64,000 nt of DNA from Mastacembelus armatus (taxonomy: Eukaryota; Chordata; Actinopteri; Synbranchiformes; Mastacembelidae). Position numbers and translations under genes: made by a program. Of the stretch, positions 28,918-41,570 are shown piece by piece (the stretch's first letter is position 1; each line of letters starts with the position of its first letter). The notes beneath the pieces were generated by a model, which saw only the letters and a program-made list of their open reading frames with translations, was not told the origin of the DNA and made no database searches. The stretch covers positions 9,516,605-9,580,604 of the forward strand of contig NC_046651.1 in NCBI RefSeq assembly GCF_900324485.2, given 5' to 3'.

Positions 28918-31900
28918 CTATAGACCAGGGTTTTGGTGCCTTTGATAGATCTTTCTCCACACTTCCTGAATCTTCTTGCACCATCTGTCAGCATTTCCGC
29001 TGGGGTCCATCAAATAGTATGTTCGGTTAGGCTGCAAACATCACAGGAAAATGGAGAGACATATTTAAAAAGTGAACAGCATAAGAGAACAGATTCTGAA
29101 CTGTGAGCAAGTATCAACACGCCCCTGAAGGAAAATATACTGACAAACATCAGAAATAGTGACATACTGTGTGAACAAAGAAGGTTTTGAAGTTCTTGGC
29201 CTCAGGGCGTAGCTCTAAGGACCAAGGAATCTCCCCTTTCAGAACCTTGTTGACAGGATCCACGTAGTACAGGTGTGGTCCTTCAGTTAGAAGCAGCTGT
29301 CTCCGTCGAGCAAACAGACCCTGCAATAGAATGCCACATGTCTCAAGACCCTTAGTTCACCAACAGAGGGGGCTGTTATACTGATAGTTTCCACAGCAGG
29401 GAATTCCCCTTCACATCCTATATGCTAGCAGTCAAACTTCAGTGGATTTCTTACTGGAAAACCTAACTGTATTGTTTAGCTGGCAGTAATTTCTTTTAAC
29501 TTATAAACAGGTTTAACTTAGGAAGGTTTGAAAACTATACAGCAATATAATAAAGTCATATAAAGGTTTTGAAAACATGGGCTAGGAACCACAAACCTTT
29601 CGTTTATCCACTGGGCCCATTTTCAGGATCAGGTTATTCTCCACAAACTGGTGCCTGTGTAAATAAGCACCAGCAGATTACAGACACCCACTCCCTTTTT
29701 CCTCAGTAAACTACATCAGCTGCTAGCAAAACAAATACAAACTAATGTTATAATTTAGCATTACACAGTAGTTGGACATCAACTAGAAACTACAAAGACC
29801 CAAACCTGGAAACTTTGATTCAAGGTTGATTCGGATTTAAGTACTGTCATTACCAACACTATGACGGGTACACTGCAGCATATAAAGGTGAAACATGTAG
29901 AGAGGGTTTTACCATGGGTTTCCAGTGGTCTGTTTGTCCAACAATAGCTGCTTCTCCTCTTCAGTGAACTGCAGGTCCAACTCAAAGGAGTTGTTATCCA
30001 GGTCATGGATGTACTGCTCAATGTTGCTGCTGGATCTCTGTGGGGGTGTGGATTCATGTGGCGACAGGGAGTGTGATGAACTGGACTGCGCCACCTGCAT
30101 GCTGCTGAACTGGCTCAGGAGGTCATCATACTGAGGATGGAAAAAAAGACAGGTTTGGCTAAAGATTTGTGGTCTGGTCAGGGTTTGGGCATCACACTTG
30201 AGACTGACCATGAAAAAGCAAACCATGGACAAAAATAATAAAAGACCACGATTGTTATAAAGTCAGAAAATATCTTACATTTCCATAGCAGTCCTCATCA
30301 TCCTCAGACATGGCTGGGAGGTAGGGGGTGAGCTTGGGAGGTGTCTGTAGGTGTAGGTCACTCCACGAGATGGTGTCGAAGAAAGGGTGCTGCTTTAAAG
30401 GGTCATACCCTCCCATCTCCTCACACCCTAGACGCTTGGAAGGGTCCAGTGACTGAGAGGAAAACAGCAAACAGATTTAACATGTTTTTAGCAGAAAAAG
30501 TTGCACTGTGACCAACCACCACAAATAACTAATACAGCCAATAAATGTTTACACGAGTATTAGTAACATTCAATTTCAGCTTACATATAAAAATTACAGC
30601 TAATGGCAACCTACCAAAAGTTGTTTGACGAGATCCTTGGCTTTGGGGAAGAATTTCTCTGGGAATTCATACTCCAGCTTTATTATCTTCTGGAATATTA
30701 GGTACTCATTTCTATAACATATGAAACACAATGGGAATAAAACAAAAAAGAGACTGTAAGAGAAATGTAGCAAAAATGAAATGTGGTTTTGCTAGATTAA
30801 TTACTGTGACAAGGTACACTTCAATAGATATAATTGCAATGTAACATGATCAGCATAGAATCCCTCCTTTGGTACTTACCCAGCTCTGAACGGTGGTAAA
30901 CCAGCTACCAGCTGATAGATAATACATCCCAAGGCCCAGAGATCAGAGCTAAGACAAAAAAAAAAAAAGGAAGAAAAGAGAACAGCATAAGTCATCCAGA
31001 TCACACAAACAGTGATAAAATGATAGATAAAATGATTACTAAGTCTATCACAGTTACACAATGACCAAACCGTATTACCTCTTGCAGGCTGATTTCTCTG
31101 TTAGCAGCTCTGGCGACACATACTGTGCTGTTCCAACAAAGGAGTTTGCTCTCGCTGCCAAACAAGACAAATAAATGGTAAAAAACAGAAAGAAATTTAC
31201 ACAGCTCACAGAAAAAAAAAAACCTACATTAAGTCACTAATATGTTTGGTACTGTTACTATACTTAAGTTCAGAAGTACACATAAAACCAAGTTTGTGGT
31301 TAAACCTTGTTTACTGTCTGATGATAACTGTTTTGCTGTCCCAAAATCTGTTATCTGGATGTGCATCTCCTCACTCAGAAGAATATTCTCTGGTTTCAGA
31401 TCTCTGAAATTAAAGAAACAGGTTGTAACTTATGGGTTAAACACACAGTGGAAAATTATATTGAGAAAACAAAAACACCAATTAAAAAACAAAAGTCTTA
31501 CCTGTGTATTATCCCCTTATTGTGTAAGTATTCAAGAGCACAAACTATTTCAGCTGAGTAGAATCTAGTACATGTCTCATCAAATGAACCAATTTTGCGA
31601 ATGTATTTCAAGAGCTCTCCATTCTTAGCATAGCTGAGACCAAAATCTAAGACAGGTTTGTTAAGGAAAAGAGTAATTACTAAAAATTAAGTGTTATTAA
31701 CTAGCATGAAAGATTTTTATTTTAAACACAAAACAAAGGAACTTTTACTAATGTACAACATAGGTTGAAAAATTGAACTTGATGAAAGGATACACAACTT
31801 TTCATCATCTTGAAATGTGAAGTAGAGCTTCACGAAGAATGCGTGATCTAGATTTGACATCAAATCCCTTTCTCTTTTCACGTACTGGGCTTTGTTCTCC

Positions 31901-34598
31901 TTCATAATATGGCGCTTCTCTAAAATCTTAACTGAAGGAAAGAAGAAAATTTCACTACATAATAATAATAAAAAACACTTAAAAAAAAAAAAAGACTTTT
32001 CAGTCTTGATTATAAAATGTAATTCACTGGACTCACATAAGGCTGATGCTTTATTACTTACTTGCATATTCTTTTCCTGTTACCTGCTCTCTTGCCAGGA
32101 CAACCTTGGGTTAAAGAACAGAAAAAAATAATGTAACTTTGTTGTCAAGGGGGAGGGGGACTAGTAAATCTTAGGGCTTGTTTTGTCAGTTCACCTCAAA
32201 TGAACTTAGTATGACTCATCCCAGTATATTAATCAAAAGAATGCTAGCATGTAGCAACACCTACCCAAGCCCAATTCAGAAGCTAAGTGGAATGTAAGTT
32301 ACATACCGTCGAGAAGGAGCCCTCTCCCAATATCTTGCCAAATTTGAAGTCCTCTGGCTTCTTTTTGCGTGGCTGAGGAGCCTGGACAGCTGGCTGTGTG
32401 CGGAGGTCTGAGACCTGGCTGTTGGCCGAAGCGCCTACAGCACATGCCTCTGAGGCGGCACCCTCCATGCTGGGACAGTGGCTACTGCTTGCGCCTGGGA
32501 TAGCAAGTGGCGAGCAGGAGTCAGGGTGGTTTCTTACCATTGATGGATGCGAGCAGGAACAGATGACAAGGTTGGGCTGAATGGGCACGACATCATACTG
32601 GAACATGAGAGTATTAAGACGTATCGGTCAGAAAGCTGATGCAGTTCTTGTTTAAAAAAAATAAATAAATAAATGCCATGTCCACGTGTGGTTCATGTCA
32701 CATGAAATATAAGGGACTCTGCATGATAGACTAAAACTGTCAAAACACAAACACAAAGCAGTCAATATGCTGAGTTTTTAGACCAACCATATCCAGCAAC
32801 CATGTGCACAATGAAAATAAATACAAGTATACTGAAATCGAATTGTATCAATGTCTCTAAAGAATATCTGTTTATGGAAAAGGATATGTTTTGCTGTTCA
32901 GCACGTGGAACAGGGGCATCTGAGCATTTAAACTGGTAGTTGTAAGTTTTGTTCATGATTCAATGAGATTTAGCAATTACTTGGCTACAGTTCATAACAG
33001 AAAAATGGCACTTTTACCCCCCACCTTACAAAAAAAAAAAAAAGGTGACAATAGTGAGAGGGAATAAACAGCAAATACTGACAAACTGTGCAATAAAAAT
33101 AAAACGTAGGACAAAATAAGCAACCTTTACCAGACAATTTCTATGACTATGGAAATGTATGGACTTTAAAGATCTGGATCATATACAGTCACTTTCCAAA
33201 GGTCACCAATTTAGGATACAATGAAATAAATATACAATTACAAGCAAGCAGAGTTGAATTGATAAAGACATACAACCAATACTGAAGAAGCTGACTACTG
33301 AGCCTGGTGGTCCCACCCTCCAGTACTAAAGTTCTAAATAGTTTAAAGTTACTGCTTTCATGTGACAGCTGTAATTACCATCACGACTGTACTTAACTCA
33401 TCCCATTTGTAAGTAAATCAACAAACAGAGGCAGCTAAAGAAAAAAAAAAACAAACAAAAAAACAATGACGAGAAACTCCACAAATGATTGTTGAAAACT
33501 GAGAGACAACATACAGCCACAGACTTTGCTTTCCAACAAACCGCTCGGTGCTTCTGCCAACATTAGTTATTTTTAACCTAGCTCTCCTGAACTACTGTAA
33601 CAGTCGCTGGTAATGTTGATCAGCTTACATCTCAGTTAACGTTAGTTAGTTCAGCTGGCCTAGCTTCTTCTCATTCAAAACCAAGGTGTGGCCATTTAGC
33701 TGTCTTATCCGGACTTGAGTGTATGGTTGCCAGCTGGCAAAGTAACTGTCTCCTGAGCCATTACTATTTGTTTGAACTACTGTAATGGTTGATAGAAAGC
33801 CTCAGCTAACGTTAACCTAACCCTCAACAACAGGCCTGGGCGAACTTTATTTGCTAACTTACGCCTGTGAGCAGGCTAGCGTTAGCTGATGCTGCTGCCT
33901 TGTCAAATAATGCCGGCCATCGCTGACAGCGACTTATAAACTTAATGCTAACAGCTAGTCAATTAGCTAATGTTAGCCGGCCAGGTGATCGACAAGTAAC
34001 TTTAAAACATTGTGAGTTTTTCGTGTAACGTTACTTGGTCGTGGTCAAAGTCAGTGTGTGGATATTTAACGTTGAAATGTGAAAGTTAATGGCTTGACAA
34101 TCGAATTACACAGCGATAACCTTAAAAAGCTAACGTTGTCTTCTAACCACCAGAGGTGGATCGCAGTGAAGCTAACGTTAGCACGCAGGGGCATCGCTCG
34201 AAAGCGCGAACCTGTTCGGCTAATGTTAGCCAACAAATACTGTGGAAGAGAAATGGTTATTCATCCTCAAAAACTAACAGCGAGCCCGGATAAATGCTAA
34301 ATCGGAATCGAATATTTCCAGTAAACTTTAATAGTGACTCAAGCAATGAGCTGGACAACCACGATAAACGTAGCAAACAGTGGGTGCTGCGTTAGCCAAC
34401 ATTAGCGTGCTAACGCTGCTGGCTAGTGAGTCGTAACGTTAAACGATCTTTAGCGACTAGCACCGCTCTTCAGACGGAGGCCCGAGGTAACTATTTGTTG
34501 TCAAACAGCCGCCACATTACATATTCAGAGCACCGGCTTCGAAGTGTTGTTCGCGGTAAAGTTGCATGACTTACCAGCTGACTTGTAGCTCTTGCCAT
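28918..34598 (-). CDS. pdpk1: 3-phosphoinositide-dependent protein kinase 1
   Basis: Fourteen coding exons: 34598-34575, 32597-32307, 32104-32062, 31931-31794, 31646-31502, 31403-31306, 31154-31079, 30948-30880, 30711-30615, 30452-30279, 30130-29913, 29654-29597, 29320-29168, 29031-28918. All phases agree, giving 565 residues (human 556). The kinase domain starts [14 protein letters not shown] (92-105), with catalytic lysine in AIKIL (121), HRD at 213-215, DFG at 233-235 and activation-loop Ser251 in ARANSFVGT (human Ser241). A linker ([11 protein letters not shown]) leads to the C-terminal PH domain, which contains [20 protein letters not shown] and binds PIP3. The kinase activates AKT, S6K, SGK and PKC at the membrane and in cytosol. 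The tiny first exon codes MARATSQL. Intron 1 is 2 kb and dense in TAACGTTA-type motifs. Confidence 0.97.
33620..34450. repeat. Cluster of GCTAACGTTAGC-type motifs in pdpk1 intron 1
   Basis: At least ten copies of variants of TTAACGTTAG, GCTAACGTTAGC, GCTAGCGTTAGC and GCTAATGTTAGC occur in about 800 bases, in both orientations since the core is near-palindromic. They are not tandem. The same word recurs near the 5' ends of other genes in the window. Confidence 0.7.
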
Positions 34599-35248
34599 GG
34601 GAGTTTTCCGCAGGTATTTATTTGGAATAAAATAATTAGAGAAGCTCCGGTAATGGCTGCCTCTGCGCCTTCATTTTCGAGCTGTGACGTCGTTCCACAA
34701 CAATGTTACCGCAGGACAGCAGAGGAGAGTCCCGCTGTGTCCGCCCCCCTCGCCACATTTACAACCTACTGAACTTCAGCTTTGATGGAGCCGGAGTCAG
34801 GCGGCATCAGTCCTCTATACCCGGACACCACAGCAGACCTGCAGTCTGTCCTTGTGCCAGTCTGGTTCATACAGACTAATAGTACGATAAACGCGTCTTT
34901 TGGCGTTTTAATTTCACTCGTGTAGATACAGCCCGCAATTCTGTAATTATCCGTCAATCTATGTGTATCCCACTGAAACTGTGCCCACCCTGCATCCCAA
35001 CATGCACCTTAAACCGAACATCATTTACAAATATTAATTTATTTAGTTTATGATGACATATAAAACATACACTTTATCATGAGATGGTCATGTTGTATTT
35101 GGATGTTTTTTGAATACAAAACTAGTTAGGCCCCAGAAAAAGGCTTTTTCACTTAGTGTATGAGGAATAACGAATGTTAACAGAAGTTTTTCCTGTCCTT
35201 ATATTAAAAGGATCCATAGTTAAAATATGTTTTATCATGATTATTCAT
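34599..35248. other. pdpk1 promoter/5' UTR and intergenic DNA to tsr3 3' end
   Basis: The first 150 bases are GC-rich and probably hold the pdpk1 5' UTR and start site. The rest is AT-rich with no exon. The last part, below 35248, should contain the tsr3 3' UTR. Confidence 0.5.
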
Positions 35249-37509
35249 TTATGAGCTCTCTTCATCATGATGATATGACTCTGTTCTTGACTCATTGTTG
35301 CTTTCTGTGTTTTCATCTGCTTCCTCTTCATTATCCTCTGAGGTGTCTGTATCGTCACTAGAGTCATCTTCAGGCACACTAAAAGAAATGACAGTTTGAT
35401 TTACTTAGTCGGCTTACGATACCCATAGAAAACAAATGCAATACAATTAACAGATATGTTTAAGAATATCTGCCTATAGCTTGTGAGTTAAGTAACATGA
35501 CTTGATCAGCATTAAAATTCATTTATGAGCATACTCAAAAAAAAGTGTATCTGAAGTACCACCTCAATGAGAGATTACGTATTTTATGAAAAATATTCAA
35601 TGCTTACCACTGACGTCTGTTGAGATTCCCACATTCTACTCCAGAGTTAACATCAAAAGGATCTGTGAACAAGTCAGATCATGGACACTCATTAGAAAGA
35701 AAATTGCATCAACAAATATTGGCAGTCATATCTTTGCAATACCACATCTTTTGCAAAAGGAAGTTTCACCAAGATTCAGGAAACAACTGGTTTCACAATT
35801 CTGAATTACTCTGATATATATGAGTAAATGAAAATCAAATTAATTGGATTAAATGAACAAAGTACAAATTAATAAACAATTCTGCTGTTTTATAATCAAA
35901 TTGGTAAACAATGTAATGTTTGCATGGTATTTTATGATTCTCCACCATAATAAACTTTAGTGAATATGGATGAATACAATTTTAGGGCTACATGTTGAAG
36001 CCAAACCAAGAATAAAACAAGAACAGGTGTAGGACTAAATGACCAAAATTATCCCCCACCACTGCTACTACACAAATATGTGAGAAAAACACTGAATGTG
36101 ATGCCAATTTATTTGTTCCCCAATTTACCAAACTCCTCCTCCTCTGGTTTAGACATAAGAAACTCCTTCTCTACAGAGAGCAGCTCTTCCTCTGAGTGGC
36201 ATGAAGCATAGCGATCCAGGAGAACTTTATTGAGGTCCAGGAACACTGTCCCCCACTTGAATTTCTTCAACAAGAGTACTGCCAGTTCTTCAAAACCTGA
36301 GGAACCAGATACAGAGAGTTTCAAAACCATAACTTATAATCAGATATGAAAAGTTGTCCAAGACAATATAGTACATGACCCCTGAATAACTAAAGACCTA
36401 CCTACAATACAGAATGTAGCAGCAAAAGCCTCAACACAAGATAACTTGCAAGGCTTGCCGTAGTTGACGGGGTTTGCAGCTACAAGGTATGGCAGTAATC
36501 TGGGATGAGTTCCGACCATCTTACTGAAGGGAGTTTCCTCCAGTTTGGCCCAAGAGCAATCGATCACTGCTAATCCATTCTGAGCAACAATCTCCCTGTG
36601 CATAGAGTGTTTTTTTAACCACAAACTGCCATTCATATTTAAAACAAACTCCAAGATAATAAGAATAACTCAACATAAAAAAACATTTGTTAGGGGATAA
36701 AACACTTTTCTTTCTTATCAACTATTGGCTGTAGTAAGTAATCTAATAAAATATATTATTGTATTATTAAACATATGCTGGTTTGACAGGTTAAAAAAAT
36801 TATTATCTTGATGTTATGATTCACATTTATATTAAAAGAATAGAGATTTTGTTGTCAACTGGCAGTGATTTTAATTGGTGTAATGAAAAGGAAGATTCAA
36901 CACACCTGTCTGCTGGTGTCACATACTTTGTGCCCATTGGACTCAGTATGAGTCCATTAAATCTCTGATTGAGGCGCAGGTTGCGCACAAAGCCTTTTCG
37001 TACTAGCTTTCTGCCAGTACAACGCTTGGGATCACAGTGACCCAATTCCCACATGGCAAGTGGGCAAGGCAGTTTAATCTGCGGGCCCTCTGCTCCTTCC
37101 TCTAGGTGAAGACTTGCTGAAAAAAATAAATTGAAATAATAAAAAAAAAGAAATCAAAGTGACTGATGTGTGTATTATTATATGAATATGAAAACTCTTA
37201 TTAAAGTATGCTACAAGGTACTGAGGCTTCCAGGGTTTCTTCTGTATTTCAAGTTTAGATACTTATTGTAACACTTTACACAGGAAAACGTTCATTCATA
37301 AATATGTTTGTATCCAATAAGTAACACAATGTAATCATAAAAACAGCTGAAAGTCTTTTTGTATTATAAATAGTCGCAGGATCATTACCTTCAAAAGCAG
37401 TGTGCATTTCTTCTGTAAAGGCCTCTAAGGACTTCCCCTTCATTTTATGCCGTTTATCTTTGCCCTTGTTGTCAGAGCGTACGAATTTGCCCTGTTTCTT
37501 TCGTCCCAT
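35249..37509 (-). CDS. tsr3: 18S rRNA aminocarboxypropyltransferase TSR3
   Basis: Six exons: 37509-37389, 37116-36906, 36595-36402, 36296-36129, 35662-35608, 35378-35249, giving 292 residues. The N-terminus is basic (MGRKKQGKF). The RLI-like and DUF367 regions show [38 protein letters not shown] and [19 protein letters not shown], all strongly matching human TSR3. The enzyme moves the 3-amino-3-carboxypropyl group of SAM to a hypermodified pseudouridine of 18S rRNA during late cytoplasmic 40S maturation. The tail from exon 6 is acidic and Ser-rich ([20 protein letters not shown]), as in other members. If the exon 4 donor (TTTG|GTAAAT) is not used, translation ends after KLGNK, losing this tail. 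It is divergent from gnptg with 431 bases between ATGs. Confidence 0.95.
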
Positions 37510-37940
37510 GATGCACCACGTAAAAAACCAGCTAGCTAAGTTACTGTCACCTTAGTCTGCATTAAAGCTAACCATTACTTATTGACGTGACCTAACGTGA
37601 CGCTGACATTAGCCAGATAGCTATCTTACTGACACTAGCGGCTCAAATTATCACTCGAAAAGTAAGTAAGAAATGCTTCGCATTGCATCATGTAATTTAT
37701 CATAACACGACTAAGTTTAGCTTCTTCCACTGCTTTTTTTTTTTTAAATCGTATTTTAAGTTTATTTGGTTTTAGCTACGTAGTATCGTGGAAAGCACGT
37801 CGTCGTTCAACAAACAAACCGCGCATGCTCAGGCTTTATTTTGATCATGTGACCCGTCACCTGATGTATTACAAAGAAAACAGGAACCGTAGATAGTACA
37901 GTACACCTGATAACACGTTTTCATCGTTGAAACAAAAAAC
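37510..37940. promoter_or_regulatory. Shared tsr3/gnptg bidirectional promoter
   Basis: The two start codons face away from each other across 431 bases that must contain both 5' UTRs and start sites. GCTAACC, TAACGTGACGC and TTAGCC words lie on the tsr3 side, and there is no clear TATA box. From memory the human TSR3-GNPTG pair has the same head-to-head arrangement. Confidence 0.75.
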
Positions 37941-40030
37941 ATGTACTGTTTTTCTAAGGGAATATTTAGTTTACTGAGGTTGTGGATGGTCTATATGTCT
38001 CTTTTCAGTAAGTACTTCGTCCCGTGTAGCTATTTTGATAATAATAGCAAAGCACATATGCCACATGCTGCTGTGTGTGAGCTGAGATGAATCTGTTGTC
38101 CTTTTCTTAAACAGTACAACAAGGAATCGCCGGTAAAATGAAGATAGTCGAGGAGCCAAACACATTTGGGTACGTTAAACAAAATCGGTGTGCACTTTTT
38201 TGTTAACTTCAGCTCCTTCCTGACTGATTTTCTCTGTGTAGGCTGAACAATCCTTTTCTGGCTCAGGGGAGCAGACTCCAGCCTAAAGTGACTCCATCTC
38301 AAGTGTCTGGTAAAATAGTCTAATATAATTTAAAGCCCACATTTGATTTAGCCTGCGTTTAGATGCCCTAAAGGAAGAGTTCACCAAGTCTTGTTCGTGG
38401 ATTCATGTATTGACAATAATGTCTTCTTCAAGGTCCTGCACATCTTCATCAGCTGGATGGAAAATGTTTTAGTCTCACAGAGGCAATGTGAGCATTTAAC
38501 TCAACATTTTAGCATTTGTGCTTATATTAATCATTACGTTTGGCTGGCTCTCTGCTACTGATGCTGATTGTCACTGTCACTTTGCAGGTATAAATACGAA
38601 TTCTGTCCATTTCACAACATCACCCAACATGAGCAGTCATTTAGGTGGAACGCCTACAGTGGAATACTGGGGTAGGATGCAATTACCTCGTGTTACCTAG
38701 TTTCTTTTTATTGACATGTGAGGGTTTGTTGTGAGATCAGCCTAGTGTCTGTTCCCCACAGGATCTGGCAGGAGTGGGAAATGGCAAATAACACTTTCAC
38801 AGGCATGTGGATGAGAGACGGGGATACTTGCGGCGTCAGAAACAGAGAAACAAAAGTTAGTATGGTTTTAAAATACAAACTTACTGGTTTCTTTCAATGT
38901 CTGTTTCTTAAATAAAATACCAATTAAGCAACACTGGATGAAAAATGTCTAAAATCAACACCCCAAAATAAGTCATTATTAGAATTAAACAATATGAACA
39001 CTAAGAAATGTATTGTGTGACTTTTGCAGGTGACTCTTGTCTGCAGTGAAAGCACCAAGCTTGCTCAAGTCTCAGAGCCCAGTACTTGTGTGTACTCTTT
39101 AACCTTCAAGACTCCACTTGTTTGCCATCCACATTCTCTTTTAGGTAAGACAGAAGAAGGCAGGCATCTTATTGCACATATGAGCCAGATATGTCAGCGG
39201 TAACAGACATTTCTTATCATTTGTTCTATATAAGTTTACCCAACGCTGACCGAGGAGCTACAAAGGGAATGGGATGAAGCTGAACAAGCTCGTTATGAAG
39301 GTCTTATTACTGATCAAGTAAGTCTGACGGAGAGATGACACAGCATGACTGGCTTGATCCTTGTTTATGCCACTTGCAAGATGATGAAATGTTCAAACAT
39401 GCTTCTATCAAATACCCAGAGTGATTTAAACAGTGACATGTAGTCACATGTAGTTCTGTTTGCATTGAAAAATATATTGTTTATAAGCTTCATTACATTT
39501 GGAAATCTGAAGGTCTCGTCCACTAACAGCACATGATGAATGTTTGGTGCAGGGCTATAATCATCTTTTAAGGGATATTTTTGAAGAGGCTGGTCTTCTC
39601 AAGAGTCAAAAAGTAAAAGTCAAGCTGCCAGAGGTTGCAGCTGATTCCAAAATACACAGCTCTCTACAGAAATGTACAGAGGTATGTATTTACATTAAAA
39701 CAAAGATTTTAAATACTCTTCTAAATAGTAGCCTACAAATAGTGGTTACTTATTATTGTAATATTATTACGACACTGCTTGTACAGGACTTCAAAAAACA
39801 GAGAGAAGAGATTGCAAGACTGCGTGCTCTGCTCACTCAACACAATATTCCTTTTGATTCAAAGCAAAGTAAGTAAGCTAGGCTGTCTATACTCATTTAA
39901 CTGTTAAAACAATATGTAATAACAGAACTTTGATTTGCTCCTTGTCGCAGATGAATCAAAAGGTGCAGTGACTGTAGCAGCTAAGGATCAACACCTGAGG
40001 GGAGACACTGGCCTTATTGATCTGCAGTGA
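37941..40030 (+). CDS. gnptg: GlcNAc-1-phosphotransferase gamma subunit
   Basis: Eleven exons: 37941-38007, 38115-38169, 38242-38309, 38433-38487, 38588-38671, 38762-38855, 39030-39144, 39235-39317, 39553-39681, 39787-39868, 39951-40030, giving 303 residues (human 305). A hydrophobic signal peptide covers about residues 8-25. The mature part begins [18 protein letters not shown] and contains the mannose-6-phosphate-receptor-homology core: [46 protein letters not shown] and STCVYSLTF. The C-terminal part is helical ([19 protein letters not shown]). It supports the alpha/beta catalytic subunits in the Golgi, which add GlcNAc-1-phosphate to lysosomal hydrolases. N-glycosylation sites (NIT, NNT) are kept. 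A + strand AATAAA at 40881-40886 may end the mRNA. Confidence 0.97.
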
Positions 40031-41570
40031 AAACCACCTGCAGCAAGTCACGGCCTCCATATGAATACACCTGGCAGGATTTTGAAGTTCTTTGTCAGCA
40101 CACGCTACACAGACAGAATTAAGTTACGTTTAAACAAGCAGCACTGAGCGAATTACCTGTGGATGTGGATTACCAGCTCGGTAGACTTCTGCAAACCTTT
40201 TTTTTTTTTTTTTTAAAGAGGAACTATAAGATGCAGCTGTGTCTCTAGTGGACTTTTAACATGAAGGATCATCTTGTTACATGTTCACATTCTGTAAGCA
40301 TGCAACTTGTTATTTTGAGAGAAAATAGAAATTTTTGAGAAGGGTAAAAAGTTTAATGAATGTAAAAACTGAATACTTCTTCCTTATTCCACTTTTTAAA
40401 AGTGGTACACTGAAGAACCGGAGGCCTTGTGGCAGAGAGAAGACACTATAGGAGTATATCTACAAAGGGCATACTAAGGCACATCCACAAAGCCTAGTCA
40501 ATTCCAAAACACAGCCAGAACATATGACATCTTATTAAATAACAGTGGCATAATGTGTGTGCACCGAACCAAAAAGCAAAAAGAGTTATGTTGTTGAGTG
40601 AAATGTGGCTTGATACTGTGACAGACGAGTATTTAAATGATTGTTCTACTGGGTGTGAGAGTCATTTATTTATAAATTCAAGAAGTGAGTGTCACCACCC
40701 TACTTGCATACAGAAAATCGGTTTCCTTCTTGTAACCTAACTTAAGAGTCACAACATGTGCTGTGGTGCAGGAGGCCTATGTCCTGCTCCTGTACCTCTC
40801 TTACTCTGTAATAACATGTACAATTCTAATTAGATTATATCCCTTCAACCTTGATGGGTAAAATTTATATGAATTCCAAAAATAAACACATCAGCAGAAA
40901 TCTTAAAGGCACATGTAATGGGACTCGGACAACTGGTTTGGATTAGGCTTTTGTCACAAGTGAATTTTCACTACAAAACATGTTATGTTATGTTACAAAA
41001 CATGGTTATGCCCAGACTGGATGAGAAGAGTTATTCTCATCAGTGACTTCACTGATTATGGGCCTTGACGCGTGCATGAACATGTCTTGACTATAAACAT
41101 TCCAGAGACTTAACTCCAAAGGTCTCATCAGCTTTCTGTTTCATTTGTGGGAACTTAGATTGTTCGTCATCTGTCCACACTGAAACTGGACACTGTTCAG
41201 AAACGTTAACATTTAAAGTAAAAAATAAAGAAGCAATGAAAATAAACTACCATAAACTATGTGTAATGTAAAAAGACGTAATAAAAATTGTAACAGTTCA
41301 TATTTTAGAAAATGGGTCAAGCAACTGACTACTATCAGGCAACAATGCACACAAAGTGTAAAGAAATGGGGCAAAAAAGTAAGATATATTTGAAAATGTA
41401 AATAATTGGGATTTAATAAAAACTCATTGTCAAAGGACAATGATTGAATACTTCATATAAAATAACAGTTTCATTCCAGGCCCCTGATCAGGGCAATTAT
41501 TCAGTCCTGAGATAAATAAACAGGTTTCTGTGTTCTACTGATTGTGAGATCTTCCTGCAGAACTAGTTGG
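40031..41570. other. Facing 3' UTRs of gnptg and c7orf50
   Basis: No exon is seen. The left part is the gnptg 3' UTR up to about 40.9 kb. The right part is the c7orf50 3' UTR, perhaps ended by a variant - strand ATTAAA (TTTAAT at 41413-41418). The middle is AT-rich and featureless. Confidence 0.5.

Noticed and set aside
36109-36128. Early stop ending TSR3 after KLGNK
   Set aside because: A good donor just before it and two further in-phase exons with the family's DPF and acidic tail make this the read-through of an intron.
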